Positions 1 through 10,178 of a stretch of DNA of 64,000 nt are shown piece after piece. Numbering within the stretch: position 1 is the first letter of the stretch; every line of letters starts with the position of its first letter. The stretch covers positions 2,604,001-2,668,000 of the forward strand of contig JANJXV010000099.1 in NCBI GenBank assembly GCA_024803745.1. The letters are read 5' to 3'. Origin of the DNA: Megascapheus bottae. Its lineage: Eukaryota; Chordata; Mammalia; Rodentia; Geomyidae. Position numbers and translations under genes: made by a program. The notes beneath the pieces are model-generated. The model saw only the letters and a program-made list of their open reading frames with translations, did no database searches and was not told the DNA's origin.

Positions 1-409
1 ATTGAATTTTACATCATATTTCAAATGTCATGTTTAACCAACAAGTATTCAAGAAGGGAATCGCTATACAATCACTGGCACATAGATTTTAGAATATAGT
101 AAAAATTAAACTGAGTCTTTGTATGTCATAGATACAGATTAATCTATAATAATACACATGTCTATAGAGTGTATAGTCTATCCTAGATTTTTATGTCTAT
201 GTAGTTATGTTTATATCTCCAAAATTATGTCCAGAACTTTGGGTATCAACTATTCAATCATCGCTCTACTACTGTTTGAAACTAATATCCATATATTAAG
301 GATATCATGTACCTTTTGTTCCTTGGTCTTGACTTATCTCACTCAACAGGATTCACTCTAATTTCATCCACTACCCCAAAAATGCCATTATTATTTTTTT
401 CTGTGCAGA
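1..409. other. AT-rich stretch, nothing recognised
   Basis: No gene or repeat family is recognised. A 67-codon open frame at 158-361 is preserved in copy B (40474-40677) with an identical translation, but it is AT-rich, lacks any motif, and near-identity is expected from the recent duplication alone. Confidence 0.5.
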
Positions 410-970
410 TCTTCTTTTTATGTATTTATATTTATTGTAATTTATAGAAGGGTTACATTATATTCACCAGATAGAAGGTGCATTACTTCTCAAACTTTGA
501 TACCCCATGTAATGATATGGTCCCCATTTCCCTTCCCCTACCCCCAATCTTTTTCATTTCCCCCCTTCCCTATCCAATTTCAAATAACCAATTAGGCACA
601 TATGAAATATATCAGAAAACAAGGTGAAATATTGTAACAATATGATATAACCAAGGGATAGCAAAAGAGATAAGAGATCACATAGTTCATTAAGGACAAC
701 AATCACTCATTATATGAGTTTTGTTTCTTTATCTTGGAGGTCCTTACATTTAGTGTCATACTATTTGTCACGATGTCTCTAGATTTTGTTCTATTGTAAA
801 TCTCTGGTAGCAGAGCCCAAGGTTTCTACTGAATTTGACAAATGAGGGAGACTCTTGGGCCTATGTTCCTTTGAGTTTGGCTTACTTCACTTAATATGAT
901 TTTTTTCCTTTTCATCCACTTCCCCGAGAATGCCATTATTTTATCTTGTCGGTTGGCTATATATCATTCC

Positions 971-1025
<55 letters not shown>

Positions 1026-1085
1026 ATCACATTTTTTGTAGTAGGGCATCTGGTTGTTTCCATCATCCAACCTCATTTTCTACAG
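410..1085 (-). mobile_element. LINE-1 3' end fragment (antisense)
   Basis: The 3' UTR and ORF2 tail of a LINE-1 lying in reverse, beginning with a T-rich tract (complement of the A tail). It matches the L1 3' ends at 27728 and 34985, including shared stretches such as 'AGGTCCTTACATTTAGTGTC'-like and 'TTCACTTAATATGATTT'. A GT microsatellite grew inside it at the 'ATTCCATTGTGT' site and the L1 resumes beyond it. Copy B equivalent: 40726-41400. Confidence 0.8.
973..1025. repeat. (GT)n microsatellite
   Basis: About 26 GT units with one interruption near 1021, inside an old LINE-1. The copy B tract (41289-41337) is slightly shorter and uninterrupted. Confidence 0.95.
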
Positions 1086-1094
1086 ATATTTTTA

Positions 1095-2230
1095 TAGTCT
1101 CTTTTTTATTTTCAGGGTAATGTATAGAGGGGTTACGATTACATTTACAGGTAGTGGACTGCATTACTTCTCACACATTTATTCCACTCCACATGTATTT
1201 GTCCCCAGTTCCCTCTCCCCTCCCCTTCCCAATCATCTTGTTTCCCCCCTTCCCTTTCCTATTTGACATAAACAAATAAACATATATACAATATGCCAGG
1301 GAAAAATCAGATACAGTAACAATCTGACATTAACCATAGGGCAAAATAAGAGATGAGAAATAACATAGTAGATTAAGGACAAAAATCACACAAGATTAAG
1401 AGCAACGATGACACAAGATATAGCTCTTGTTCCCATATCCTAGAGATCCTTTCATTTAGTCTCATCCTATATGACCTTATATACCTAGGTTTTTGAGTTA
1501 TTGTAATCCTCTGCTAGGAGAGTCCTAGATGTGAACTAATTATTACAAATGAGGGAAACCATTGAGCTTATGTTTCTTTGGGTCTGGCTGCTTCACTTAA
1601 TATGAATTTTTCCAAGTCTTTCCATTTCCTTACAAATGGGGCGATGTCATTCCTTCTGATGGCAGCAAAGCATTCCATTGTGTATAAGTACCACATCTTC
1701 TTGATTCAGTCATCTACTGAGTGGCATCTGGGTTGGTTTCATATCTTTGCTATGGTAAATAGTGCTGCAATGAGCATCATTGTGGTAGTGGCTTTAGTAT
1801 GTCCTTTTTTCTGGACAATTGGGTAGATGCCAAGTAGTGGATTTTCTGGATCATAGGGGAGCTCTATGTTCAGTCTTTTGAGGAACCACCACACTGCTTT
1901 CCCTAGTGGTTGAACGAGTTTACACTCACACCAACAGTGTAGGTGTGATCCCCCCTGGTCACTTCCCCACCAGTATCTCTTATTAGATTTTTTGATAATG
2001 GCCATTCTGACTGGAGTCAGGTGGAATCTCAAAGTTGTTTTGATTTTCATTTCCCTTATTGCTAGAGATATGGAGCATTTCTTCATGTGTCTAAAGCCCA
2101 TTTTAATTTTTTCTTCAGAGAATACTCTTTTAAGTCTTTAGCCCACCTTTTAATAGGATGGTTGTTTCTTTGAAGATTTGTTTGGGAGAGATTCATTTTT
2201 TTCAGCTATAGATATATTTTAGATAACTAC
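1095..2230 (-). mobile_element. LINE-1 3' fragment with ORF2 C-terminus (antisense)
   Basis: A second antisense L1 3' end placed directly beside the first. Reading the minus strand, 2101 to 1739 translates as the C-terminal part of ORF2p, recognisable from 'HMKKCSISLAIREMKIKTT', 'LVQPLGKAVWWFLK' and 'ELPYDPENPLLGIYP'. The frame stops at 'TIAKI', well before the normal C-terminus seen at 35409-35771. The element is 5'-truncated near 2230 and dead. Its older appearance (many substitutions relative to the 27-37 kb L1s) suggests a different, earlier insertion. Copy B equivalent: 41411-42535. Confidence 0.85.
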
Positions 2231-2254
2231 ATATATTTTTGTAGAAAAAAGAAT

Positions 2255-2600
2255 GGAAGCCATCATGCTGGCTCACAACTTAATTTCAGCTACTTAGGAG
2301 GCTCAGGGCTTCGGATCACAGGTCAAAGCCAACCAGGGCCCTACAGTGTGTGAGATCAAACTCTGTGAACATACAATGACTGTAAAAGGAATCTCACTGC
2401 CTGGGAATGTAGCCTAATGGTAGAGTGCTCACCTAGAATGCATGAAGACCTAGGTTCTATTCACCGGTACCGCATATTCAGAAAAAAGCTAGAAGTGGCG
2501 CTGTGTTTCAAGAGGCAGAGCACTCACCTTGGGCAAGCGAGTCCAATGAAAATGTCTAGGCCCTGAGTCCAAGCCCTAGGACTGGCAAAAAGAAAAAAAG
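2255..2600 (+). mobile_element. Dimeric B1-like/ID-like SINE pair
   Basis: The first part (2255-2380) has the 'GGCTCA..CTACT.AGGAGGCT' pattern of a B1-like arm. The second (2400-2600) is a tRNA/ID-type unit with 'GGTAGAGTGCTCACCTAGAA', 'AGAAGTGGCGCTGTG' and an A-rich tail. Copy B equivalent: 42563-42908. Confidence 0.75.
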
Positions 2601-3004
2601 AGCAATCTTACTTAAGTAACAAGGAATGTACCCTATATTTATACAGACTGAAAAATTCATTAAGAAATTAGAAAATATGTATAAAGTGCATAATTTCTTT
2701 TGTGTGTTGGCACTGGGTCTTCAACTGAGTGCTTCAGCTCTATCCCTGACCTTTTCTGCTCAAGGCTAGCACTCTACCAATGCAGCCCCAAATCAACTAT
2801 CTTCAACTGAGATATAAGCGATGAATATTTCAGGGTGCTTCATGAAAAACATTTTTATAAATTGAAACTTTCAACACAGTCTTATTTTAGTATGAATGTT
2901 GAGATGGGAAGAGACAGAAAAAGTGAAATGTTTCCTGATCCCCATAGAGAAGAGACTCAGCAGAACCACTGTGGTCTGCAGGCTTCTTTGTGAGTTTTGT
3001 TTGC

Positions 3005-3225
3005 TTGTTTGATTTTTGTCAATTGTGGGTCTTGAACTCTGGGCCTGGGCACTGTCCCTGAGCTCTTCAGCTCAAGGCTAGTGCTTTAATCTGTGAGCCA
3101 CAGTGCCACTTCTGGTTTTTCTGGCAGTTAACTGGGTACTTTGGCTGGCTTTAAACTTTGATTCTCAGATCTTAGCCTCCTGAGTAGCTAAGATTATAGG
3201 TGTGAGGTACCATCACCAGGCTGCT
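3005..3225 (-). mobile_element. SINE (B1-like/ID-like dimer, antisense)
   Basis: Reads 'CTTGAACTCTGGGCCTGGGC...GAGCTCTTCAGCTCAAGGCT', then 'TCAGATCTTAGCCTCCTGAG' and 'TAGCTAAGATTATAGGTGTG', the reverse complement of the dimeric SINE. Confidence 0.85.
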
Positions 3226-3589
3226 GCTCTGTTACTATGCAGGTTCTGGATCAAGAACTTCAAGTTCTTACTTCAATTTTTTCTTCTCTTGCCTGATACT
3301 CTGCCATTTGAACGAAGCCCCAGTTCCTGGTCTTTGTTGGTTAATGAGAGATATTATGATTTTCTAATATTCAGAGCAATGATTATAAAACCCAGCATTT
3401 TACTTACTTGAATAAATTAAGAGACAGGACCTAGTGAGATGGAAAACAAAATTTTTTTTCAAGTTGCTATCCTGTTCTAATGCATAAGTCTGGCTATTTT
3501 GCTTACACACAAATATGTATTTTACCAATTTCTACTCTATTTTTGCTTAGCTTAAAACCACCACTGCCATTTCATAGATTTTGTTGTTG

Positions 3590-4115
3590 TTGTTTGCGGT
3601 GCTTGAACTCTGTGCCTGGGCTGTTCCTCAGATCTTCAGTTCAATGCCAGTGCTCTACTACTTTTGATTTGGCCAGTCCTGGCCTTGAACTCAGGGACTG
3701 AGCACTGTCCTTATATTTTCTCAAGGCTAGGGCTCTACCACTTCAGCCTCAGCACCACTTCCAGCATTTTTCTATGTATGTGATATTGAGGAATTGAACC
3801 CAGGTCTTCGTGCATGCTAGGCAAGCACTCTACCACTAGGCCAAACTCCCAGCCCAAAATTATTCATCATTACTATTAGCTATCTTCTTTTTTTATTATT
3901 GATTCGTCATGTTGCTTGGACTTTGGGCCTGGACTGTCCCTGACCTCTTCAGCTCAAGGCTAGCGCTCTTCCTCTACAGCTCCATTTTTGGTTTCTGGTA
4001 GTTAATTGGTGATGTAAGTCTCACAAACATATGTGTCCAGGCTGGCTTTGGGCTTTGAACCAAGATCCTCCAATCTCAGCCTCCATAGTAGGTAGAATTA
4101 CACGCTTCAGCCAGC
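3590..4115 (-). mobile_element. Two adjacent antisense SINEs
   Basis: An ID-type dimer at 3590-3860, ending 'GCAAGCACTCTACCACTAGG', followed by a B1-like/ID-like dimer at 3895-4115. Together with neighbours they form a SINE-dense block from 3.0 to 5.3 kb, repeated in copy B at 43.3-45.6 kb. Confidence 0.8.
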
Positions 4116-4129
4116 AGTGCCTGACTGTT

Positions 4130-4218
4130 TGATGTCTCTGTCTCTGTCTCTCTGTCTGTCTGTCTCTGTCTGTCTGCCTGTCTGTCTCTCTCTGTCTCTG
4201 TCTCTCTCTGTCTCTCTG

Positions 4219-4304
<86 letters not shown>
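4130..4304. repeat. (TCTG/TC)n microsatellite
   Basis: CTGT/CTCT-rich tract ending in pure TC. It abuts the SINE at 4305, so it probably expanded from a SINE tail. Copy B (44437-44594) is shorter and arranged differently, so the tract has changed since the duplication. Confidence 0.95.
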
Positions 4305-4308
<4 letters not shown>

Positions 4309-4845
4309 GGTTGTAAGACTTTAATTGTGCACCTGGGCAGTGTCCCTGGGCTCTTCAGCTCAAGGCTACAACCTTAAACACCTTGAGCCACAGTGTCACT
4401 TCTGGTTTTCTTGTGCTTGAGTGGAAGTAACAGTTTCATGCACTTTAGTGTCTGGCCTGGCTTCGAACTGTGATCCTCAGAACCCAACCTTCTGAGATCA
4501 TTTCCAGCTTTTTTGGTGTAAGTGGTACAGAGTAATTGAACACAGGGCTTTGTGCATACTAGGCAAGCAAACTACCACTAGTGTGCACTCCAGCCTTAGA
4601 TAAGGGCTTTCTTTTTCTTTTTCTTTTTTTCACTCATGGGGCTTGAACTCTGGGCCTGGATGTTTACCTTAAGCTCTTCAGCTCAAGGCAAGAGCTCTAC
4701 CACTTGAGGCACATTTTCATTTTGAATTTTCTGGATTATTTGGAAATAAGATTCTCACAGATTTTTATGCCTGGGCCGTCTTTGAACCTCGATCCTCCAG
4801 GGTAGCTAGGATTACCAGGGTGAGCCACCAGTCACGGCATTAAAT
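4305..4845 (-). mobile_element. Two adjacent antisense SINEs
   Basis: 4305-4600 carries 'GGGCTCTTCAGCTCAAGGCT' and ends 'TGCATACTAGGCAAGCAAAC'. 4620-4845 is a B1-like/ID-like dimer with 'GGGGCTTGAACTCTGGGCCT' at its start. Both are moderately diverged. Confidence 0.75.
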
Positions 4846-5089
4846 TATTATTTTTTACATGTCCTATGGCTTCAACTCATGGCCAGAGCACTATCCTAGG
4901 GCTTGCTCAAGGATAGCACTTTACTTCAGCCAGCCAACTCCCGGTCCAAATAGGCCACTCTTGAAGCTAGAATTACAGAGATCGGCCATAATACTGGCAT
5001 GTTGTTATCTAAGTATATAATTTTTCTTCTATTTTTGATGGCTTTTCCTTAGTGTACATATTTCCTACATATTTTTGGAAAACTTCCTT

Positions 5090-5300
5090 CCCACTGGGGC
5101 CATAAGTTAAGCCTAGTGGAAGCGTTCTTGCCGAGCATGAATGAAGACCCAAGTTCAATTCCTCAGCACAACATTGATAAAAAAAGATAAAAGTGGTGCT
5201 GTGGCACATGTGATAGAACTTGCGCCTTAAGAATAAACAAAAACAAAAACAAGGATCGTGCTCAGGTCCTGAGTCTAAGCCCAGTACTGGCAAAAAAAAT
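5090..5300 (+). mobile_element. SINE (ID-type, sense)
   Basis: Begins near 'TTAAGCCTAGTGGAAGCG', contains 'AAGTTCAATTCCTCAGCAC' and 'AAAAGTGGTGCTGTGGC', and ends 'CCCAGTACTGGCAAAAAAAA'. Confidence 0.75.
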
Positions 5301-5334
5301 TCTGCCCAAATTAGACATTTAAACTTATTGTACT

Positions 5335-5465
5335 TTTCAAAAAATTTGTTGTTCAAGGTGATATACAAAGAGATTGCTGTTACATATGTAATGAGTACAT
5401 TTCTTGTAAACACTGTTACCCCCTCCCCCATTTTCTCTTTCCTTCCCCCCAAGTCATAAATTTCA
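5335..5465. repeat. Interspersed repeat shared with 39045-39160
   Basis: 'TTACATATGTAATGAGTACATTTCTTGTAAA' type sequence followed by a C/T-rich stretch. The same arrangement occurs at 39060-39160 outside the duplicated unit, so it is a dispersed repeat. It resembles an L1 3' UTR by its C/T-rich tract, but the family is not certain. Confidence 0.5.
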
Positions 5466-5780
5466 TTTACAACAAATATGTATGTATTTTCATTCCTGAA
5501 AAAAATAGTTTAAAATGTGTTCAAATAAATGATGTAGGTTGATATATTTATCAAAATGGATTACTTGAACTCTAAAATAAACATTCTAAGTAATTTTTCT
5601 CATAAAATTGTAGTAATGCCATAAAACTAATATAAAAGGAATTTTAGTTATTAATTTCTTATGTTTTACCTTTAACATTATTACACTAAGCATACTGTTT
5701 ATGGTATTAATACAGACAGCATGAAATATGATTATGTAAAAAAATTAAATGATTAAAAATAGTAAGGTTGGGGGCCAGTA
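5466..5780. other. AT-rich, no gene seen
   Basis: No coding potential, SINE or recognisable repeat. Copy B equivalent is 45765-46080. Confidence 0.5.
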
Positions 5781-5784
5781 GTTT

Positions 5785-6060
5785 GGCTTGGTGGCACACA
5801 CCCTGGACTGGCAAAAAAGAACTAGCGTTAGATAAAACAGACTTATTTCCAAATGTGTGGAAAATGGTATGATTTCTTGTTTGGCTAGTCCTGCGGCTTG
5901 AACTGAGGGACCAGGAACTGTCCTTGGCCACATTTGTTCAAGGGTGGCACTCTTACACTTGAGCAACAGTGCCCCATCTGCTTTTTCTGTGTATGCAGTG
6001 TCGAGGAATTGAATCAATGTCTTCTTGTATACTAGGCGAGCACTCTACAACTAGGCAACA
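5785..6060 (-). mobile_element. Antisense SINE, interrupted
   Basis: 'GGCTAGTCCTGCGGCTTGAA', 'TTGGCCACATTTGTTCAAGG' and 'ACTAGGCGAGCACTCTAC' mark a reverse ID-type unit at about 5880-6060. A short sense SINE scrap ('GTAGTTTGGCTTGGTGGCAC') precedes it at 5775-5820. Confidence 0.65.
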
Positions 6061-6185
6061 TTAAAAGCCAAAGTAGATTTTTGATGCTATTGTGGAGTTT
6101 TAATTTTCTTAAATATTTGTACAAAGCACAATGGATATATAAACAGACTTGAACTCACAGAACAGAGTCCCACATAATATTACAG

Positions 6186-7010
6186 TTACTCTGGCACTTC
6201 TCCCGATTGACAAAACACATTTCCAGGCATCTGCTCTGTCCTTAAGCTTTGGTAGCTGACTTGTCTTTCCATGGAGGCCTGGCCTGGATTCCTGGTGATT
6301 CCATGCATTTCATAGTTCCCTGTATATCCAGTAAGGTTGTCTTCTATGGGACCAGACCTGTCTGGTTTTTGGCCCACCCAGGACCTATGTGTCTGAGGTC
6401 TCACATTATAAGTGGAAAATAAAACACAGTATAATAAGCACTGAAGAACTGCACACCATAATATTAACAATGAGAGTTTAATAGTTAGCAAAGTAAATAC
6501 AATGAATACTTGACAAGAATCATGAGAGCAAGATAAAGAGACGTCTTTTTAGGAAGGGGACAGGGAAGCTCTAAATCCAGACTAGCCTCCAAGTTGCCTT
6601 CAGACAGTAATTCTACTTCTGAGTCCTCAGAAGGGTCTCCTTCCTCATGAGAAACAGAATGTCCTTCCTGAGTTAAGAGGGGGATGGATTCTGGTTTGTC
6701 GAATGGAGATTGAGTCTCTTTTAGTGAGATGGATGGGTCTGGATATTCTGTGAGGATGGATTCATTTTCCTCCAATGAATCCAGTATTGAGAGTACACTT
6801 GCTGCTTCCCATGGGGACATTTTCCATGAGCCCAGCGTGTGCCCCTTCGGCTTGCACAATAAGTGGAGTGTTACTCTGACTCAGATGGACTGACTCTGGG
6901 TGGAGTGTGAAAGGAAACGGAAGGAAATCTGGCTGCTCTTTTTCTTCCTCCATAGTATCTGCAGGTTCAACTGTGTCACACATGGGGTTCAGAGCAAAAG
7001 ATATATCCAT
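6186..7010 (-). pseudogene. Coding-like minus-strand region, unrecognised (copy A)
   Basis: Three minus-strand frames follow one another: 7010-6762 (82 codons), 6859-6485 (124 codons) and 6491-6186 (101 codons). The middle frame is rich in Glu, Ser, Leu and Pro ('SLEENESILTEYPDPSISLK', 'HEEGDPSEDSEVELL'). The last begins with a very hydrophobic run of about 30 residues ('KLSLLILWCAVLQCLLYCVL') like a membrane segment. The composition looks like real protein and the successive frames suggest one sequence broken by indels. I do not recognise the family and no function is assigned. Copy B has an extra stop in the middle frame. Confidence 0.4.
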
Positions 7011-7029
7011 AGGACTCTAAACCTGTTTG

Positions 7030-7930
7030 GTAATTTCTACAGAAGGCCCATGGTTTCTGGAGTGCAGTGGTGATTCTCAGTCTCCATCAGTCACCAGCTC
7101 CATTGGTGGGTTTTTCATCTGGAGTTCAGGATAAGCTCTTCCACGATGACCCAAACCTAAGAATGGAAATAGGTACAGAGTGGACAGAGTGGACTCTACA
7201 AGTTGAAGTGTCACTCAACTTCCATGAGGATCTAATGGAGGAACCTATAGAACTGGAGTTTGGACTGAACACTGAGGAGGTGTAGGGTCTTTCTAATGAG
7301 TGCTTATTCCCGAGTCCTTTCAGAGGACAGACATTACCTGGCTGACACCACCCATAAAGGGCATTTTGCCAAGCTCTGTAGAAGTAAGGGCCAACCAATA
7401 TCTAGACCACATGGGCTTCCTACTCACAGGTTCTGAGGCACCCACACCAGGACTTCTACTTTTTCTTGGTCTTACTGGTCGCATATTCCTCCAGCTGGTC
7501 AAAAAGTTTGTGTTTAGAAGAGCAGGTCCAAAGCCGACATGTGGAGCCTCATATAGAGCTTGAGTTCTGTCAGGGTGTGGCAGTTCTTGAACTCGTAGAA
7601 ATCACTCGGGTAGAAGTCCATTCACATCGTATAGATGGAACACATGATGCTGTGGGCACATTCGGTACAAGGAAAGTGAGAGCCTTCTCTCTCCATCCTG
7701 AGCCATTTACCAAAGCCCCTTTCTTGCAGGATTCTAATGCTGTGGCTGTCCTGCAGAGATGTGCACTTATGTGCTGGGAGGGGGGTAAGAGACACTCGAG
7801 AACAGGATGACTTTTACACCCCACTTCCAGAAGCTTCTGAGAGAGGCCTCTATGCATCTGTCCAAAGTAAACGCACCTTAAATTAACTAAGTAAATGCTC
7901 TAAATAAATCAATAAGTGAATGCTCTAAAT
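7030..7930 (-). other. Coding-like stretch, unrecognised (copy A)
   Basis: Continues the character of 6.2-7.0 kb. Minus-strand reading gives short runs such as 'PSDFYEFKNCHTLTELKLYM' (near 7610-7550) and, in a neighbouring frame, 'KHKLFDQLEEYATSKTKKK' (near 7520-7455), broken by stops. Several open frames exist on both strands, none with a recognised domain. A degraded gene or retrocopy related to the block at 6186-7010 is possible. The conserved equivalent in copy B is 47325-48225. Confidence 0.3.
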
Positions 7931-8175
7931 AAAGAACTAAATGCTCATTCCTCTAATCTTAGCCACCCAGCAGGCTGAGCTCTGAAGATCACAGTGGAAA
8001 GCCAGTCTAGTCAGTAAAAGTCTAAAGGCACTTGTCTTCAATTAGGCAGCAAAAAGCCAGAACTTGACCTATGACTCAAATGGTACAGTGCTAATTTTTG
8101 AACACCAAACGGATGGCATTTAGACCTGGGTTCAGGTTCAAGTGGCAGCACTGGACCACACACCAAAATGTAAAT
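7930..8175 (+). mobile_element. SINE (B1-like/ID-like dimer, diverged)
   Basis: Recognisable by 'CTAATCTTAGCCACCCAGCAGGCTGAGCTCTGAAGATCACAG' order of blocks (B1-like arm) and 'AAAAGCCAGAACTTGACCTA' (ID-like arm). Confidence 0.65.
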
Positions 8176-8600
8176 GCTTTCAGGTTCTAACAGGCAAAGC
8201 TATCACAATCCCTCCCTGATGGCTCAAAAGTGATTCAGCCCCCAGCTTTTCCTCTGACTCCAGTATTTCACAGGCCTCCGCCATTAGTACTGACACCTCA
8301 TTTCTTACTGGGAAATGGGATTTCCTAGGATGTCACCTAGGTGAGGGCTGCAGTTGGGAGCCACTTACTCATGCCTGAAATCCAACTTCTCAGTAAGCAC
8401 ACTGTTGAGACTCCAGTAGCTTGTGAGGGAAATGAAATGGCATGGTGTCCCAGTCATAATAAAGTAGTTTGTGCACTTGTATCATGCTTAGCTCCCCTGT
8501 GAACACCCCAGTGAAACAAACAGGCTCAGAGAGGAGCCAAGTATTCCAAGGCTTGGCCAGGAGTGGTGAGCAAACATGGGTTTGGAGGGGGAACACTCAC

Positions 8601-8917
8601 TTTTTCAAGAGAATTTCCAGCAACTACTACATTGTCCTCCACTATTTGAAATTGTGCAGGAAGTTTCCCACATAAAAGAGATCACCTTTCTGGTAGGCAG
8701 GGATCAGCTTTGTCAGCAGCATCTCCAACAGGCCTTCCTCCAGGATCCATAGGTTACAAGGCTCATTCAGAGACTGAGCTGACTTACCATCACACTGTAT
8801 TGGCAAAACAGTGGATATTTCAAACGTAGGAATGGGACCACACTTCACACTGAGGAATTGGTATAGAGTAGATTGGAAATGACACACTCTAATCTCAGTA
8901 TAGTCACTTGAAAGCAC
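8601..8917 (-). pseudogene. RalGDS-family REM-domain exon, pseudogene (copy A)
   Basis: The minus strand reads, from about 8760 downward, 'CNLWILEEGLLEMLLTKLIP' then 'AYQKGDLFYVGNFLHNFK', followed in the same frame by a stop, 'WRTM', two further stops, 'LLEILLKK', and a clean GTGAGT splice donor just below 8601. The spacing matches the start of the Ras-exchanger N-terminal motif of RalGDS-type exchange factors for Ral GTPases, whose family pattern is a Leu-rich helix, 'PAFQ-x-x-D-L-x-Y-V-x-x-FL', 'T-x-x-x-VL-x-LL'. Three in-frame stops within 50 codons make it a pseudogene. No CDC25 catalytic domain or RA domain was found nearby, so it may be an isolated remnant. The family call is by eye. 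Confidence 0.5.
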
Positions 8918-8929
8918 ACAAGAAGGTTG

Positions 8930-9535
8930 TAGTTTGTGGGCAGGATGATGGGTTCAAATAGGTTTCCTCTCAATATACCTCATCTGAGTTTCCCTGGAGT
9001 TTCCTGGCTTTCTTCCTAGAGAAATGCCTGATATACTGGAATTTTGTCTTGGCCCTGATCCAGCATCTACTTCTTCAAGTGAGACATCCATATCTCTCAT
9101 GCCTGAGATCCGAGCCTTCTGACTTTTGGCAACAGCACAGCAACATCTTTCTTCCTCCTGAGCCACAGGCCAAGGGAGCTGACTTGAGCTGGTTGTCACA
9201 TACAGTGGCTTGGTTACCAGGGTTCCATATTCTGTTCCATTGTGAGGGAGGTAGGGTCACCTTTCAAGGCCCAATGACCAAAGCTCCTTGCTCACAGAAC
9301 ACCTCCCCAAAGACATACTGGAGGCTGAATCTCCCTTCCCACCTCACATATGGATGTAGTAAACAGCACACCTTTTTGTTCAAATCCCAAGTCATTAACT
9401 AGGCGTAAGTGCTAGCCTGGTCTCAGGCTCAAGTAGCCTTTCTTAGGTAAGATCCAAACTTAACTTTCACTATTCCCCTTACCCTTCACAAGACATTTTG
9501 CTTCACAGTGCCTTCTCAGCTTGCATCTTGCCTCT
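8930..9535 (-). other. Segment 5' of the REM-like exon, present four times in the window
   Basis: On the minus strand it carries a short open run with 'GGRKMLLCCCQKSEGSDLRH' (about 9155-9100). It could be a leader exon of the same broken gene, though that is inference. The same run recurs in the inverted copies at 27.4-27.6 kb and 34.7-34.9 kb as 'GGRKMLLCCCQRSGNSSLRH' and in copy B at 49.4-49.5 kb. No start or splice signal can be fixed. Confidence 0.4.
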
Positions 9536-9539
9536 TGCA

Positions 9540-9740
9540 CATTTGTTTGCTAGTCCTGGGACTTGACCTCAGAGCCTGACCATTGTTCTTAGGCATTCTT
9601 TAGGCTATAGCTGTCCCACCAAGCCACAGCACCACTTCCAGAGTTTTCTATGTATATGGTACTGCAGAATCAAACCGGACTCTTTTTGTGTGGTAGCCAA
9701 GCACTCTACAAATAGATGAAAGACCCAGGCCATCTTGCAC
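9540..9740 (-). mobile_element. SINE (ID-type, antisense)
   Basis: 'GCTAGTCCTGGGACTTGACC', 'AAGCCACAGCACCACTTCCA' and 'AGCCAAGCACTCTACAAATA' are reverse-complement ID-type blocks. The same insertion is seen reversed in the inverted copies at 26920-27110 and 34180-34370, so it predates that inverted duplication. Confidence 0.85.
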
Positions 9741-9964
9741 ATATTTTTCACTTCAATCTACTAGGACGTTGTTAGGTTTCTGAATCCTAATCTATTTTTC
9801 TTCCTGATGAATATCTGTGCTGTCATCTGTAAAAATGCAAGTTGGAAAATCACAGAAGCATTGGTGACATAAAAAAGTCTTACAGACATAGATAAGTGTT
9901 CGTTCTTTGTAGGAGAAAGGATATTTTGATATGATGATGATGACTATTTATAAATACTTAATCG

Positions 9965-10178
9965 GGGTTTAGACTTTGGCCCAGTGGTAGAGTGCTTGCC
10001 TAGCATCCATGAAGATCTAGGTTTGAGTCCTTAATATCACACAGATATAAAAATCCATATGGCAATGTGGCTCAAGTGGCAGAGGGCTAGACTTGGGAAA
10101 AGCCAAGAGCAGTGCTCAGGCCCTGAGTTCAAGCCCCAGGAATGGCAGAAAAAACAAAAGAAAAGAAAAGAAAAGAAA
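9965..10178 (+). mobile_element. SINE (ID-type, sense) with AAAAG tail
   Basis: 'GGCCCAGTGGTAGAGTGCTT', 'CAATGTGGCTCAAGTGGCAG' and 'AGTTCAAGCCCCAGGAATGG', ending in an AAAAG-repeat tail. The reverse of this unit is found at 33740-33925 in the inverted copy. Confidence 0.9.

Noticed and set aside
158..361. 67-codon frame identical in both copies (158-361 and 40474-40677)
   Set aside because: Perfect identity is expected from the recent duplication; there is no domain, and the composition is that of AT-rich non-coding DNA.
9965..10178. tRNA genes
   Set aside because: Sequences with 'GGTAGAGTGC' and 'GGTTCAATTCC' look like tRNA A and B boxes, but each sits in a SINE with the characteristic right half and A-rich tail, and none folds into an intact tRNA by inspection.
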